A DNA stretch of 32,356 bases from positions 1 through 32,356 of the IMG/VR virus record IMGVR_UViG_3300030503_000302; one strand, 5' to 3'. Shown in pieces: positions 24,901 through 32,112 of the stretch (position 1 is its first letter; the number at the start of each line of letters is the position of its first letter). The notes under the pieces were generated by a model, which did not search any database, was not told the origin of the DNA, and saw only the letters and a list, made by a program, of their open reading frames with translations. The stretch comes from a virus. The translations under genes and the position numbers were made by a program.

Positions 24901-27900
24901 GGTCGTCAAATTCAATGAGCTAGATCCACCAGCAAGACTAACGGTCGTCGATCCAGTCAGCGTCGTTCCCACGACGAATGCAGTTGTCGCCAACTGAGTG
25001 GTTGAAGTTCCATTGGCCGCTGTCGGAGCTGTTGGAGTTCCCGTAAATGCAGGCGACGCCAACAGCGCACCACCAACTCCCGTAACGTCTGAAGCTTGCA
25101 GTGTTACAACGCCGACCCGCGTGTTGAATGAGTTGACGACATTCGATCCACTACCTAGCAATGTATGGACGAACGAAGTAGTAGCCAGGTTGTTCGAGTT
25201 ATCCAAAGACGCTGTGGTAATACCCGAGGTGATGGCAGGTAAAACTCCAAGGTTTGTATCGCTAAACAGGTGGACCGAGGATCCTTCTTGAAGGACAAAT
25301 GTTGCTCCCGAAGTCACGCCGTTCGACAATGTAAGAGTAAAGCTTCCTGCATTAGTCGTTTCGTTGTAGAAGATCCATTGACCCGGGAACGGCAGGGTAA
25401 CGATAACATTTGCCGTCAGGTTACCAACGAAAATCACCGTATTGTAGTTAGCGTTCGTGCCCAGAGAGATATTCGAGGAACTAACGGTGACGCTTATAGA
25501 AGCCGCCAGCGTATTTTGTACAAATCCCGTCGTTGCCAACTGCGTCGTATCGGTGCCCACCGAAGCTGTAGGAGCAGTTGGAGTTCCCGTGAATGCTGGA
25601 GAGGCTAGAGGAGCGGCGCCAGATATATCCGTTACCGACAATGTGACTGCACCCGTTCTCCCCGCTACAGTTGTGACATTGGCCGAAAGTAAACCACTCG
25701 TTTGAACAGTCAACCCCGAACCAACGATTACCCCACCAAGAGTTGTCGTCGTTGCGGGTTGAACACCACCAGACGCAACCGCTGTAGTAACGAATGCTGT
25801 CGTCGCTATCTGAGTTGTATTCGTTCCCGGTGACGCCGTTGGTGCAACAGGAACACCAGTGAATGACGGAGAGGCAAGAGGAGCTCCACCAGCGCCCGTG
25901 ACGTCTGCAAGTGTTAAAGTGACCACGCCTATCCGGGTGTTGAACGAGGTGACTGCTCCGCTGGACAGCGAGGCTTGAACAAAAGCTGTTGTCGCTATCT
26001 TCGTGGTGTTGTCACCCGTCGACGGTGTAGTCGAGGTCGGTACTCCCGTGAATGCAGGAGAATTCAGAAGTGCACCACCAGCTCCAGTAATATCCGTGCT
26101 GTTGAGCGTGACTGCCCCATTCCGACCGTTAAAGGTCGTAACTCCCGCATTCGTCGTAATCGCAGCTTGAACAAATGCGGTTGTTGCCAACTGAGTTGTA
26201 TTCGTCCCAGCAGTAGCTGTTGGTGCTGTCGGCGTCCCAGTTAGTGCAGGAGAATTCAGAGGCGCATAACTCACCAGGTTATTCTGAACGTACGCCGTGG
26301 TGGCCAGGCTCGTATTATTTGTACTAGTCGAAGGCGTCGGGGCGGTGGGTGTTCCCGTAAATGCAGGACTAGCCAGCAAAGCTCCACCGACTCCTGTGAC
26401 ATCGGCAGCCTGAAATACGACTGCGCCGGTGCGAGTATTGAAGGAAGTAACACCCGTAGCCAACGTTGCTATAACTTCCTGAACGTATGCAGTCGAGGCT
26501 GCATTGTTCGAATCGTCCGAAGTTGCTACGGTCGGTACAGTAATTGTTCCACCGGTGAAACTATTTGTTCCCGTGTAGTTGTTATTCCCGGAAAGCGTAT
26601 TGTTGTTCCCCGCTATAACCGCACCAAGATTTACTATGTCAGAGAGTTGCAGGGTGACAGCCCCGATACGACCATTGAACGAAGTGATAACCTGAGTTGG
26701 ATCAACACTTAGAGTTCCACCGACAGTTATCGCCAAACCGGATCCAGGCTTGACTGCACCATTTGCCGAAGTAGTTGCGGCGGGCAGGTCTCCTCCGACC
26801 AATGAACGGAACGTCGGCTGATTTGCAGAGCCCGTTGTCGGCCCAGCCCAAATCAGATTTGCATTCTGACTGTTCAGCGTCGCAGTCAGAGTCCCTGTTG
26901 TCGTCACCGGAGAACCAGACACCGTGAAAATCGGAGGCATCGCCAACCCGACTTCCGTAACCGTACCACCCGTTGCACCAGAAGCTGCGATGGTGATGGT
27001 CGAACCTGAAGTCGTAACGGTGACGCCTGTACCTTCGGCAATCGTTACTGCACCTGCTGTTGTGTTTATCGAAGTTACGACATCCGTGTCATTGATAGAA
27101 AGGTTGCCCGAACCATCAACGACCAATCCACCGGAAGGTGGAACAATTACCCCACCAAGAGTTGTCGTCGTTGCTATGACCAAAGGCGTTGTTGAGATTA
27201 CGCCATCATCCGTGATAGCTATTCCGGATCCAGCAATTACGCCACCCAAGGTCGAATCAGTAGCAGGAGGCAGGTCATAATCGAGTTGCCCATTACCTTG
27301 AACCGACAGCGTAGGACCAACGATGATACCGCCCAACGAACTAGTCGTTGCCGCCGCCAAGGTATAAGGTACTACTGCGAGCGTGCCATCTGATTGAACA
27401 GTCAACCCCGAACCAACGATTACCCCACCAAGAGTTGTCGTCGTTGCGGGATTGAGTTGCAGCGCATTAGCACTAAGTGTTCCATCTCCAGCAATCGTCA
27501 GGTTCGATCCGACCTTTATACCACCCAATGTCTGCGAACTTGCAATCGGTAAGACGTAGGGCGTCGGCGTATTAATCAGGTCGTCATAGTTGCCTGTCGT
27601 CGCTACGGTTGCCAAGCCAGTGATATCTGAAGCCGTGATAACGACTGCCCCTGTCTGACCATTCACCGAAGTAACAGGAGGAGTTATGGATGCTGCAGCA
27701 ATCGTGATCGTATCAAGACCGACGTCTTGCGTTATCGTGATGTTAGCGCCTGCAGATATCGACTTCAGGAGGGCGATGGTTGTCCCACCCGAACCATCAT
27801 AGTTCACCAGAGAAGTTCCGGAGCCCGTCGATTGAACTGCGGTTAAATTCCCGCCACCGCCCGTATTATTCGTGGCATTGATCGTTACGCTGTTACCGTC

Positions 27901-28890
27901 TGTCGCGAAGTTAACATTCGCACCAGCAACAAGTTCTTTGATTTGCGCAACCTGTGTGACTGAGCCATCGTTAGCAACGAGAGTAGTACCTCCAGCCTCT
28001 GGTGAAGATTGAACAGCTTGCACGTAGCTCGGAATAGATAGCGCTATATCCGTGCCATTGTCCGTCAACGTGATATCACCGGTGCTAACCAGATTCTTTA
28101 TCAGGATATTGCCGGTTGTCGCTCCGCTATCGCTTACCAAGGACAACGAGGTGGAAGAAGTAGTCTCTGCCGGGAGAGCTTGAACAACAACGGCTCCCGT
28201 TGACCCACCAGTTTGTCCATTCACGCTGTGGATGATATCGAGAGCCGAAGGACTTTCTGCTACCCATTGACTAATCGAGTTCGAGAAGCGCAGGAGATAA
28301 CCATCAATCGCCGGACCTTCCGAAATGCTAACGTCCGGAAGATTGCGAAGGTATACATTTACGTTGTGGTTCGAATCAACACCAACGCCGTTCACCGTCC
28401 AAACAGCCGAAGCCAGTTCAGGTGCAAGATCCGGAATATCAGTAATCTGCAACTCGACATTGCCAGAAGCATCTGGATCAACGCCATTGACCGAATAGAC
28501 TCCTGCTGCGACATCAAACGATTGAATGACACCGTAGAAGCCATTCAGAACTGCATCAACTACTGTACCATTGATTGGTAAACCATTGACGAATACCGAG
28601 GTCGTTGTCTGAGATCCACCGTAATCCACATCCTCGGTTGAGTTGTAGATGACGGTGATACCCGCGCCATTTATTATAGCTTGCGTGATAGGTTCATATG
28701 GGATGGCAAGTTTCCACCCGCCGTTAGAACCGACATAGAGACCGGGCACATACGAACCCAAGCTCGATTGCAGAACAACAACTTCATTTTGCGGGTTAGC
28801 GTCGAGAGAGGTAACCCAAGGAACAACGTAAGGCTCTGACTGAGCACCATTGACCAACGTTACTTGATAATAAAAGATCGGGTCCGCCAT
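21943..28890 (-). CDS. Giant modular tail fibre (2,315 residues)
   Basis: This 6.9-kb gene takes up more than a fifth of the window. The N-terminal 230 residues differ from the repeats and probably attach to the virion. Residues about 400-640 hold a run of TTTTLGGVIVGSGLTVQSDG units. From about 720 on there are about ten blocks of the form V.SFNTR.GAVTL...DVTG, then SPAFTGTPTAPTA..GT.TTQLATTAFVQ, a spacer module common in phage fibres. Six beta domains of about 90 residues are interleaved near 1130, 1313, 1503, 1717, 1877 and 2098 (QYS.PVIIFTGTLTANV.VT.P.SG.W.FYN). The C-terminal 115 residues, from SGTLTLDLG to WPTGSLYSGGTAPTLSASGIDMIGV, are a widespread fibre tip domain. The upstream ribosome site (TAGAGAC) is weak. 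Confidence 0.88.
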   Translation of the reverse strand: MADPIFYYQVTLVNGAQSEPYVVPWVTSLDANPQNEVVVLQSSLGSYVPGLYVGSNGGWKLAIPYEPITQAIINGAGITVIYNSTEDVDYGGSQTTTSVFVNGLPINGTVVDAVLNGFYGVIQSFDVAAGVYSVNGVDPDASGNVELQITDIPDLAPELASAVWTVNGVGVDSNHNVNVYLRNLPDVSISEGPAIDGYLLRFSNSISQWVAESPSALDIIHSVNGQTGGSTGAVVVQALPAETTSSTSLSLVSDSGATTGNILIKNLVSTGDITLTDNGTDIALSIPSYVQAVQSSPEAGGTTLVANDGSVTQVAQIKELVAGANVNFATDGNSVTINATNNTGGGGNLTAVQSTGSGTSLVNYDGSGGTTIALLKSISAGANITITQDVGLDTITIAAASITPPVTSVNGQTGAVVITASDITGLATVATTGNYDDLINTPTPYVLPIASSQTLGGIKVGSNLTIAGDGTLSANALQLNPATTTTLGGVIVGSGLTVQSDGTLAVVPYTLAAATTSSLGGIIVGPTLSVQGNGQLDYDLPPATDSTLGGVIAGSGIAITDDGVISTTPLVIATTTTLGGVIVPPSGGLVVDGSGNLSINDTDVVTSINTTAGAVTIAEGTGVTVTTSGSTITIAASGATGGTVTEVGLAMPPIFTVSGSPVTTTGTLTATLNSQNANLIWAGPTTGSANQPTFRSLVGGDLPAATTSANGAVKPGSGLAITVGGTLSVDPTQVITSFNGRIGAVTLQLSDIVNLGAVIAGNNNTLSGNNNYTGTNSFTGGTITVPTVATSDDSNNAASTAYVQEVIATLATGVTSFNTRTGAVVFQAADVTGVGGALLASPAFTGTPTAPTPSTSTNNTSLATTAYVQNNLVSYAPLNSPALTGTPTAPTATAGTNTTQLATTAFVQAAITTNAGVTTFNGRNGAVTLNSTDITGAGGALLNSPAFTGVPTSTTPSTGDNTTKIATTAFVQASLSSGAVTSFNTRIGVVTLTLADVTGAGGAPLASPSFTGVPVAPTASPGTNTTQIATTAFVTTAVASGGVQPATTTTLGGVIVGSGLTVQTSGLLSANVTTVAGRTGAVTLSVTDISGAAPLASPAFTGTPTAPTASVGTDTTQLATTGFVQNTLAASISVTVSSSNISLGTNANYNTVIFVGNLTANVIVTLPFPGQWIFYNETTNAGSFTLTLSNGVTSGATFVLQEGSSVHLFSDTNLGVLPAITSGITTASLDNSNNLATTSFVHTLLGSGSNVVNSFNTRVGVVTLQASDVTGVGGALLASPAFTGTPTAPTAANGTSTTQLATTAFVVGTTLTGSTTVSLAGGSSSLNLTTAELSFPVIYFTGALTASIAVTIPITGQWTFHNSTTGSTSFTLTLGNGGTATYVLAQGTSIQVLSNLTLGVIPSTGTAVTQSPTDNSTNIATTAYVQDVLGLGTGVVTSFNTRSGAVTLVSGDITGAGGALVASANTWTAANSFTGGSITVPTAAEGTSSTAAASTAFVSNAMLNTTTINVSGLTSPYTVPASQYGTTVIELTGSLTANLTLTLPTSGIWSFYNNTTSSGGTFNVTLSNGSGATYVALDNESSSVISLGTLGIVNSNISAFTLTPATSTTLGGVIVPNGSGLTVNSSGDIAVSAATGSTAGIVSQGTGVTISGTGVLSANVVSVFGRTGSVVLTLADVTGVGGAPAASPTFTGTVVAPTPTIGVNNTDVATTAYVYAATQGTAVISLTGGATTLVLTAAQYSAEILEFTGTLTANIIITMPGSGAWEVLNLCTGAFTVTLGNGAGQNLVIPQATENTLPVVANSTAGMVTIAGGGSTVVNTFNTRSGTVTLTNTDISGAGGALVASPVFTGTPQAPTAAAGDNSVQIATDAYVYRATQGSATVALAAANVTLSAAQYSVPVIIFTGTLTANVTVTVPTSGQWIFYNATSGAFSVTLSNGTGATAVVPQSGTATSPYISDGSAGVLPVNPIITGVSSVNGSTGAVTGIATLASPTFTGVPAAPTATAGTSTTQVATTAFVATSFAPLANPALTGVPTAPTATTGTNTTQLATTAFVQAATTGTYAPLASPAFTGTPTAPTASTGTDTTQLATTAFVYNADQGSSSVALTGSNVTLTATQYSVPVIIFTGTLTASVVVTVPTVGSWTVYNTTTNTSTNTFTVTLTNGSGVSLVLPQSVVLATETVATSVISNTVGVIAVQPAALTRRLQTTSQSYAIDNIGSTSGTLTLDLGLYSEFAFTVSAATTIAFTNTLGTSTGQVVYLRITNGGTNITWPTGSLYSGGTAPTLSASGIDMIGVKYDAISAVYMIFTLGLAMAT
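25702..25758. repeat. 57-bp perfect direct repeat, copy A (within giant fibre)
   Basis: All 57 bases are identical to 27394-27450, in the same orientation. The unit encodes one LGGVIVGSGLTVQ module. Other modules of the same protein family are far more diverged at DNA level. Confidence 0.85.
27394..27450. repeat. 57-bp perfect direct repeat, copy B (within giant fibre)
   Basis: This is the second copy of the unit at 25702-25758, about 1.7 kb away in the same gene and in the same reading frame. Confidence 0.85.
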
Positions 28891-28924
28891 GGCAGGGTCT
28901 CTATAATGTTCTTACTGTTGAAGA

Positions 28925-29578
28925 TTAGGGCCAAACGAGTACAGAGTTGACCTTGTTCAAAACTGGTAGGCGCTGAGGAACGGTCACTGTTGAACCATTT
29001 ATCACTCGTGTCGCCTGCGTGAATGAATCTGAATCCGCTAAGGCATTCATATGGTTGTCGTCCCAGAACCATCCAGCGGAAAGGAATGCATCCACAGGTT
29101 GGGCAACAAGATCGGGATTCAAGACGATTCGATTATCACCATACGCCGCCTGACTGTATGCCGTATAGTTCGACCTGAATGTCAGGTCGAATGCACCGCG
29201 TCCACGAAAATTCCAACCATCGCCTGAGGACGTTGGACCATTCCCATCCCGATTTGCGTACACAAGATTCGCTAGCTTCTGCGGATTGTTGATGTAGTTC
29301 GGTGCATACGCATAGTTCGTATGTGTTGGATCTAGAGTAAATCTTGAGGGCCACTCTGTTACCAATCTTTCAGGCGTCGTATAGTCTAGATTCTCCGACC
29401 AGGATGTATATTGCTGCGTTTCAAAGAACGACTGCGCCACAAAGTAGCGCAAGCGTATTGCTGATTGGTCGATACCGTAACGAGAAGCACACGCATTGAT
29501 GCCATCTGCTAGTGCTTGGGCATTCGTCAAGTTTGAGTTGAGGCCAAGAATCTGATTTGCTGTAACTTGAAATGACAT
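28925..29578 (-). CDS. Endolysin, glycoside hydrolase family 19 (chitinase-like)
   Basis: The 217-residue protein matches the GH19 endolysin pattern, which cuts the glycan chain of peptidoglycan. An N-terminal helix bundle leads to FVAQSFFETQQYTSWSENLDY with E53 and E62 as the likely catalytic pair. YINNPQKLANLVYANRDGNG and SGDGWNFRGRGAFDLTFRSNY then form the substrate groove. In many relatives the last motif is YRGRGLIQLTGR.NY, so the IQ-to-FD change is a mild departure. No signal peptide is seen, so release depends on the holin encoded upstream. AGTAGGAATAATC precedes the ATG. The gene ends 35 bases before the giant fibre start. Confidence 0.88.
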   Translation of the reverse strand: MSFQVTANQILGLNSNLTNAQALADGINACASRYGIDQSAIRLRYFVAQSFFETQQYTSWSENLDYTTPERLVTEWPSRFTLDPTHTNYAYAPNYINNPQKLANLVYANRDGNGPTSSGDGWNFRGRGAFDLTFRSNYTAYSQAAYGDNRIVLNPDLVAQPVDAFLSAGWFWDDNHMNALADSDSFTQATRVINGSTVTVPQRLPVLNKVNSVLVWP

Positions 29579-29586
29579 GATTATTC

Positions 29587-30048
29587 CTACTTGATCACCA
29601 CATTGGACAACTCAAAATCAACCGTACCATTCTTTATCGGATTGAACCAATAGATCAGCTTTGCGCCGATCTGATACTCTCCGGGTTTGAGATCAGGTAG
29701 TTGAATGTGGTCATCAATCAGTTTGAATTCTGAAGGATCCTTGACGAAGTGATCCGGATATACGTAGATCACCTCGCCTGCTTTATCCTTGATGAAGATT
29801 CTGTATAGCGCCTTGTTTGTCTTGGTCTGAACTGTGACAGGGATGGAGATTGAAATCCAACTCCCTGCACTTTCCCACATGTAACCGTTGGAGATGAATT
29901 TTTGTTCTGGCGCCTGCTCCACAAACATCACCAATGAACCACCCACTATCGCAGGAATAATGAGGCAAGAGGCCATAGACAGGAGGACGTCGAGGCGAAC
30001 AAGCAATTTCTTTATCGCAGGATTTAGGGAATTGTGAATGGTTAACAC
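29587..30048 (-). CDS. Single-TM protein with exported beta domain in the lysis cluster
   Basis: The 153-residue product has a basic amphipathic N-terminus, one membrane segment at about 22-43 (LSMASCLIIPAIVGGSLVMFV), and a soluble beta-rich C-terminal domain of about 105 residues with LPDLKPGEYQIGAKLIYWF. Topology is probably N-in with the domain in the periplasm. It starts with GTG, supported by AAGGAG 7 bases upstream, and lies between holin and endolysin genes. A holin antagonist or lysis-timing sensor would fit this place and shape, but I recognise no family. Confidence 0.7.
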   Translation of the reverse strand: MLTIHNSLNPAIKKLLVRLDVLLSMASCLIIPAIVGGSLVMFVEQAPEQKFISNGYMWESAGSWISISIPVTVQTKTNKALYRIFIKDKAGEVIYVYPDHFVKDPSEFKLIDDHIQLPDLKPGEYQIGAKLIYWFNPIKNGTVDFELSNVVIK

Positions 30049-30050
30049 GG

Positions 30051-30437
30051 TTACTCTCCTTCCTTACTCTTGTCGTCTGGATGAACTACGGGTGTCGTTC
30101 GATCATTTTCTAGAGCTTGTTCAATCGGTGCTTCAGCTTTCATGCCCATGCGAACCATATATAGGTTTTCGAGGATACGTAACAATCGCGTTCCCATCAA
30201 ACCAGATGTGGCAATCATAATGGCAGAGAGCGGACCAACAATGTTCATCCATTCGCATGCCCAGAATGTACAGAGTCCACAAAAGGCAGCGGTCAATAAA
30301 TCCTTGACGAGCACACCGAATTTAAATCCTTCAGTGTGGTTAACATATCTTACCAGACCACCCAAACAGGCTACGCCTATAGCGGTGGCGTACGTCAACA
30401 GCGAATCGGTGAAAGGGTTCTTGTCTGAACTCAGCAT
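30051..30437 (-). CDS. Holin, LydA/holin superfamily III-like
   Basis: The 128-residue product has three hydrophobic segments at about 14-32, 40-60 and 66-86, and a hydrophilic charged tail rich in Asp/Glu/Lys. The residues GGLVRYV, KDLLTAAFCGLCTF and MIATSGLMGTRLLRILE resemble the LydA-type holin group (Phage_holin_3_3). It would form the inner-membrane lesions that release the endolysin encoded just downstream. Its stop codon overlaps the AAGGAGAG ribosome site of the next gene, implying coupling. It is the first gene of the leftward block, next to a divergent intergenic region. Confidence 0.75.
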   Translation of the reverse strand: MLSSDKNPFTDSLLTYATAIGVACLGGLVRYVNHTEGFKFGVLVKDLLTAAFCGLCTFWACEWMNIVGPLSAIMIATSGLMGTRLLRILENLYMVRMGMKAEAPIEQALENDRTTPVVHPDDKSKEGE

Positions 30438-30573
30438 AACTGCTCCGTATTTTTAAGCTTGGTCTTCCTAGCGTGTTTCGGCCCTTACGCAGGTTTGCAC
30501 CTCATTAAATTGATAGAGGGATTCGAAAATTTGATGAGTAAGATGTGGTAAATAGTACCTTAAGGAGGATAGA
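30438..30573. promoter_or_regulatory. Divergent intergenic region, presumed promoters both ways
   Basis: These 136 bases separate the leftward lysis/fibre block from the rightward exonuclease block, so both should start here or nearby. I see A/T-rich elements (TTGATA at 30510-30515, TAAATA at 30549-30554) but no pair with good -35/-10 spacing, and no clear hairpin. The exact promoters cannot be called. AAGGAGG at 30561-30567 is the ribosome site for the first rightward gene. Confidence 0.3.
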
Positions 30574-30855
30574 ATGACCACGTTAGCCGGTTACAGAATT
30601 ACTCCAGCTGCTCAACTGGAGTCTCCTCATCCTCGGGAACTCATGTTATTCATAGAGCACAAAATCAACATGGCACCAGACATAATGGAACGTGAAGATT
30701 TCATGAAGGAACTAGATGCAACGCTCAGGAAACAATTCGGTGCACATTTCTCCGCTACTCTGATAGATCCAACTACAGACATGAAATCCGATGACTGGGA
30801 TGATGTTTCGATCATTCAGGTGGATGCACTTACTCAAAGTACAGGAGTACATTGA
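30574..30855 (+). CDS. Small unknown acidic protein
   Basis: The 93-residue product has a central helix-rich part (MEREDFMKELDATLRKQFG) and an acidic C-terminal half (DMKSDDWDDVSIIQVD). I recognise no family. The start is secure because TAAGGAGGATAG lies just upstream of the ATG. The last 4 bases overlap the start of the next gene, so the pair is probably co-translated. Location beside an exonuclease suggests an early or middle gene, without indicating function. Confidence 0.7.
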   Translation: MTTLAGYRITPAAQLESPHPRELMLFIEHKINMAPDIMEREDFMKELDATLRKQFGAHFSATLIDPTTDMKSDDWDDVSIIQVDALTQSTGVH

Positions 30856-31229
30856 TGAAAAGCATAATGGGCAAAGGATTTTGGGCTCTCAATTCTTCTT
30901 ATATCGGGATTGGTCGGGATACTTCTGATCCCTACAGTAAGCCGAAGCCCGAGGTAAAGATACCCTATCGTCACGGTATGAGGTCCGCTGAGAATTCCTC
31001 ATCTGTGGCTTCGATGGCAAATCGTGTCGCTAAAGATTACATCGTTACAGATCCTCAAGGTGTGGAGCAAAAGATACATAACCTAGCCAGGTTTTGTCGA
31101 GAGCACGATCTGGAGCCTGGATATATGCACCAGGTAATGGCGGGTAGGTTGAAACATCATAGAGGATGGAAATGCCGCCGGGTGGAAGATAAAGAAAAGG
31201 AACAGGATGGAACGGATATTCGTGAGTGA
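30852..31229 (+). CDS. Small protein with orphan homing-endonuclease-type DNA-binding domain
   Basis: The 125-residue protein has a basic, poorly structured N-terminal half. The domain at about 62-110 reads YIVTDPQGVEQKIHNLARFCREHDLEPGYMHQVMAGRLKHHRGWKCRR. That layout (TDP.G....NL..FC.EH.L....M..V..G...H.GW.C) is the modular DNA-binding unit often attached to phage HNH or GIY-YIG endonucleases. No nuclease motif is present here, so it may be a remnant or a stand-alone DNA-binding protein. The gene starts inside the end of the previous one and overlaps the exonuclease start by 23 bases. Confidence 0.6.
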   Translation: MMKSIMGKGFWALNSSYIGIGRDTSDPYSKPKPEVKIPYRHGMRSAENSSSVASMANRVAKDYIVTDPQGVEQKIHNLARFCREHDLEPGYMHQVMAGRLKHHRGWKCRRVEDKEKEQDGTDIRE

Positions 31230-32112
31230 CACCAACTGGTATCTATATCGCGCCATGCTGGTAGCCGGTAAATCATCGAGACCAATAGAGCAGTCATTAC
31301 CTTACGCCCTGCTATCCATGATCTGTGGCGATGCGCTTGCTGTTGGTGCCAACTATGTCCTGGCAGCGTTTGACGGTCCGAAAGTATTCAGGCACAAGAT
31401 ATACCCGGCGTACAAAGCTAACCGTGAAGGTAGGAATAACGATGGTCGAACTGATGCAGAGAACGCAGAACAGGGAGAATCGGATAAGGATCGCATGTAC
31501 GCATGCCTACCCTACGTCTTCGAGCTATTCGATAAGATTGGTCTAGCTTACTACGTCCCGAAGATATACGAAGCGGATGATGTTCTGTGTTCCATCGCAA
31601 GAAAGTATGGATCAACTTACAAGATTGCTTGTGGCACACAGGACAAGGACGCTTATCAATATCTGTCTGACACCGTTTGGTTATATGATTCGAGTGCCAA
31701 AGGAAAGGACGGAAAGAAGAAGCCGAAGTGGATACGTCCCGCGGACGCAGAGAAGATAAAGGGTGTTAAGATAAGTCAGATGATAGCATATCAGACGCTG
31801 CTTGGAGACATGGGTGATAACGTTCAACCAATCAAGGGTATGGATAAGCGGGTGGTGAAGAAGATATTGACAGAGTACGGATCGATAACGAGGTGGGGTC
31901 GAGCAAACAAGGCAAATGCGAAATTTCTCACCATTCACTCTGAGAGAATTCAGTTGAATCGCAAGTTAGTGACGCTTGTTGACACAGCTATTCCACCGGG
32001 TGATCCTAAAGAATGGAAGCTCCTGAAGAAGAAACCAAATGATCGATTTCTCAGCCGGAGCTTCCACGAGCTACATAACCTCTTATGGCCTAAGACCAAG
32101 GGTTTATTTTAG
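31207..32112 (+). CDS. 5'-3' exonuclease, FEN/T4 RNase H family
   Basis: The 301-residue protein carries the acidic metal-binding sites of the structure-specific 5' nucleases in order: VSDTNWYLYRA (D8), AAFDGPKVFRHKIYPAYKANR (D56), YEADDVL (E122, D124, D125), CGTQDKDAYQYL (D146, D148) and LLGDMGDNVQPIKG (D201, D204), the last leading into the helix-hairpin-helix clamp (GMDKRVVKKIL). In phages these enzymes remove RNA primers or flaps during replication or chew DNA ends. AAAGGAACAGG precedes the ATG. It overlaps the previous gene by 23 bases and shares 4 bases of stop codon with the convergent fibre gene. Confidence 0.88.
   Translation: MERIFVSDTNWYLYRAMLVAGKSSRPIEQSLPYALLSMICGDALAVGANYVLAAFDGPKVFRHKIYPAYKANREGRNNDGRTDAENAEQGESDKDRMYACLPYVFELFDKIGLAYYVPKIYEADDVLCSIARKYGSTYKIACGTQDKDAYQYLSDTVWLYDSSAKGKDGKKKPKWIRPADAEKIKGVKISQMIAYQTLLGDMGDNVQPIKGMDKRVVKKILTEYGSITRWGRANKANAKFLTIHSERIQLNRKLVTLVDTAIPPGDPKEWKLLKKKPNDRFLSRSFHELHNLLWPKTKGLF

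Noticed and set aside
21943-28890. CRISPR-like repeat array
   Set aside because: Repeats are irregular in length and spacing, are in frame and encode fibre modules; no fixed repeat-spacer pattern exists.
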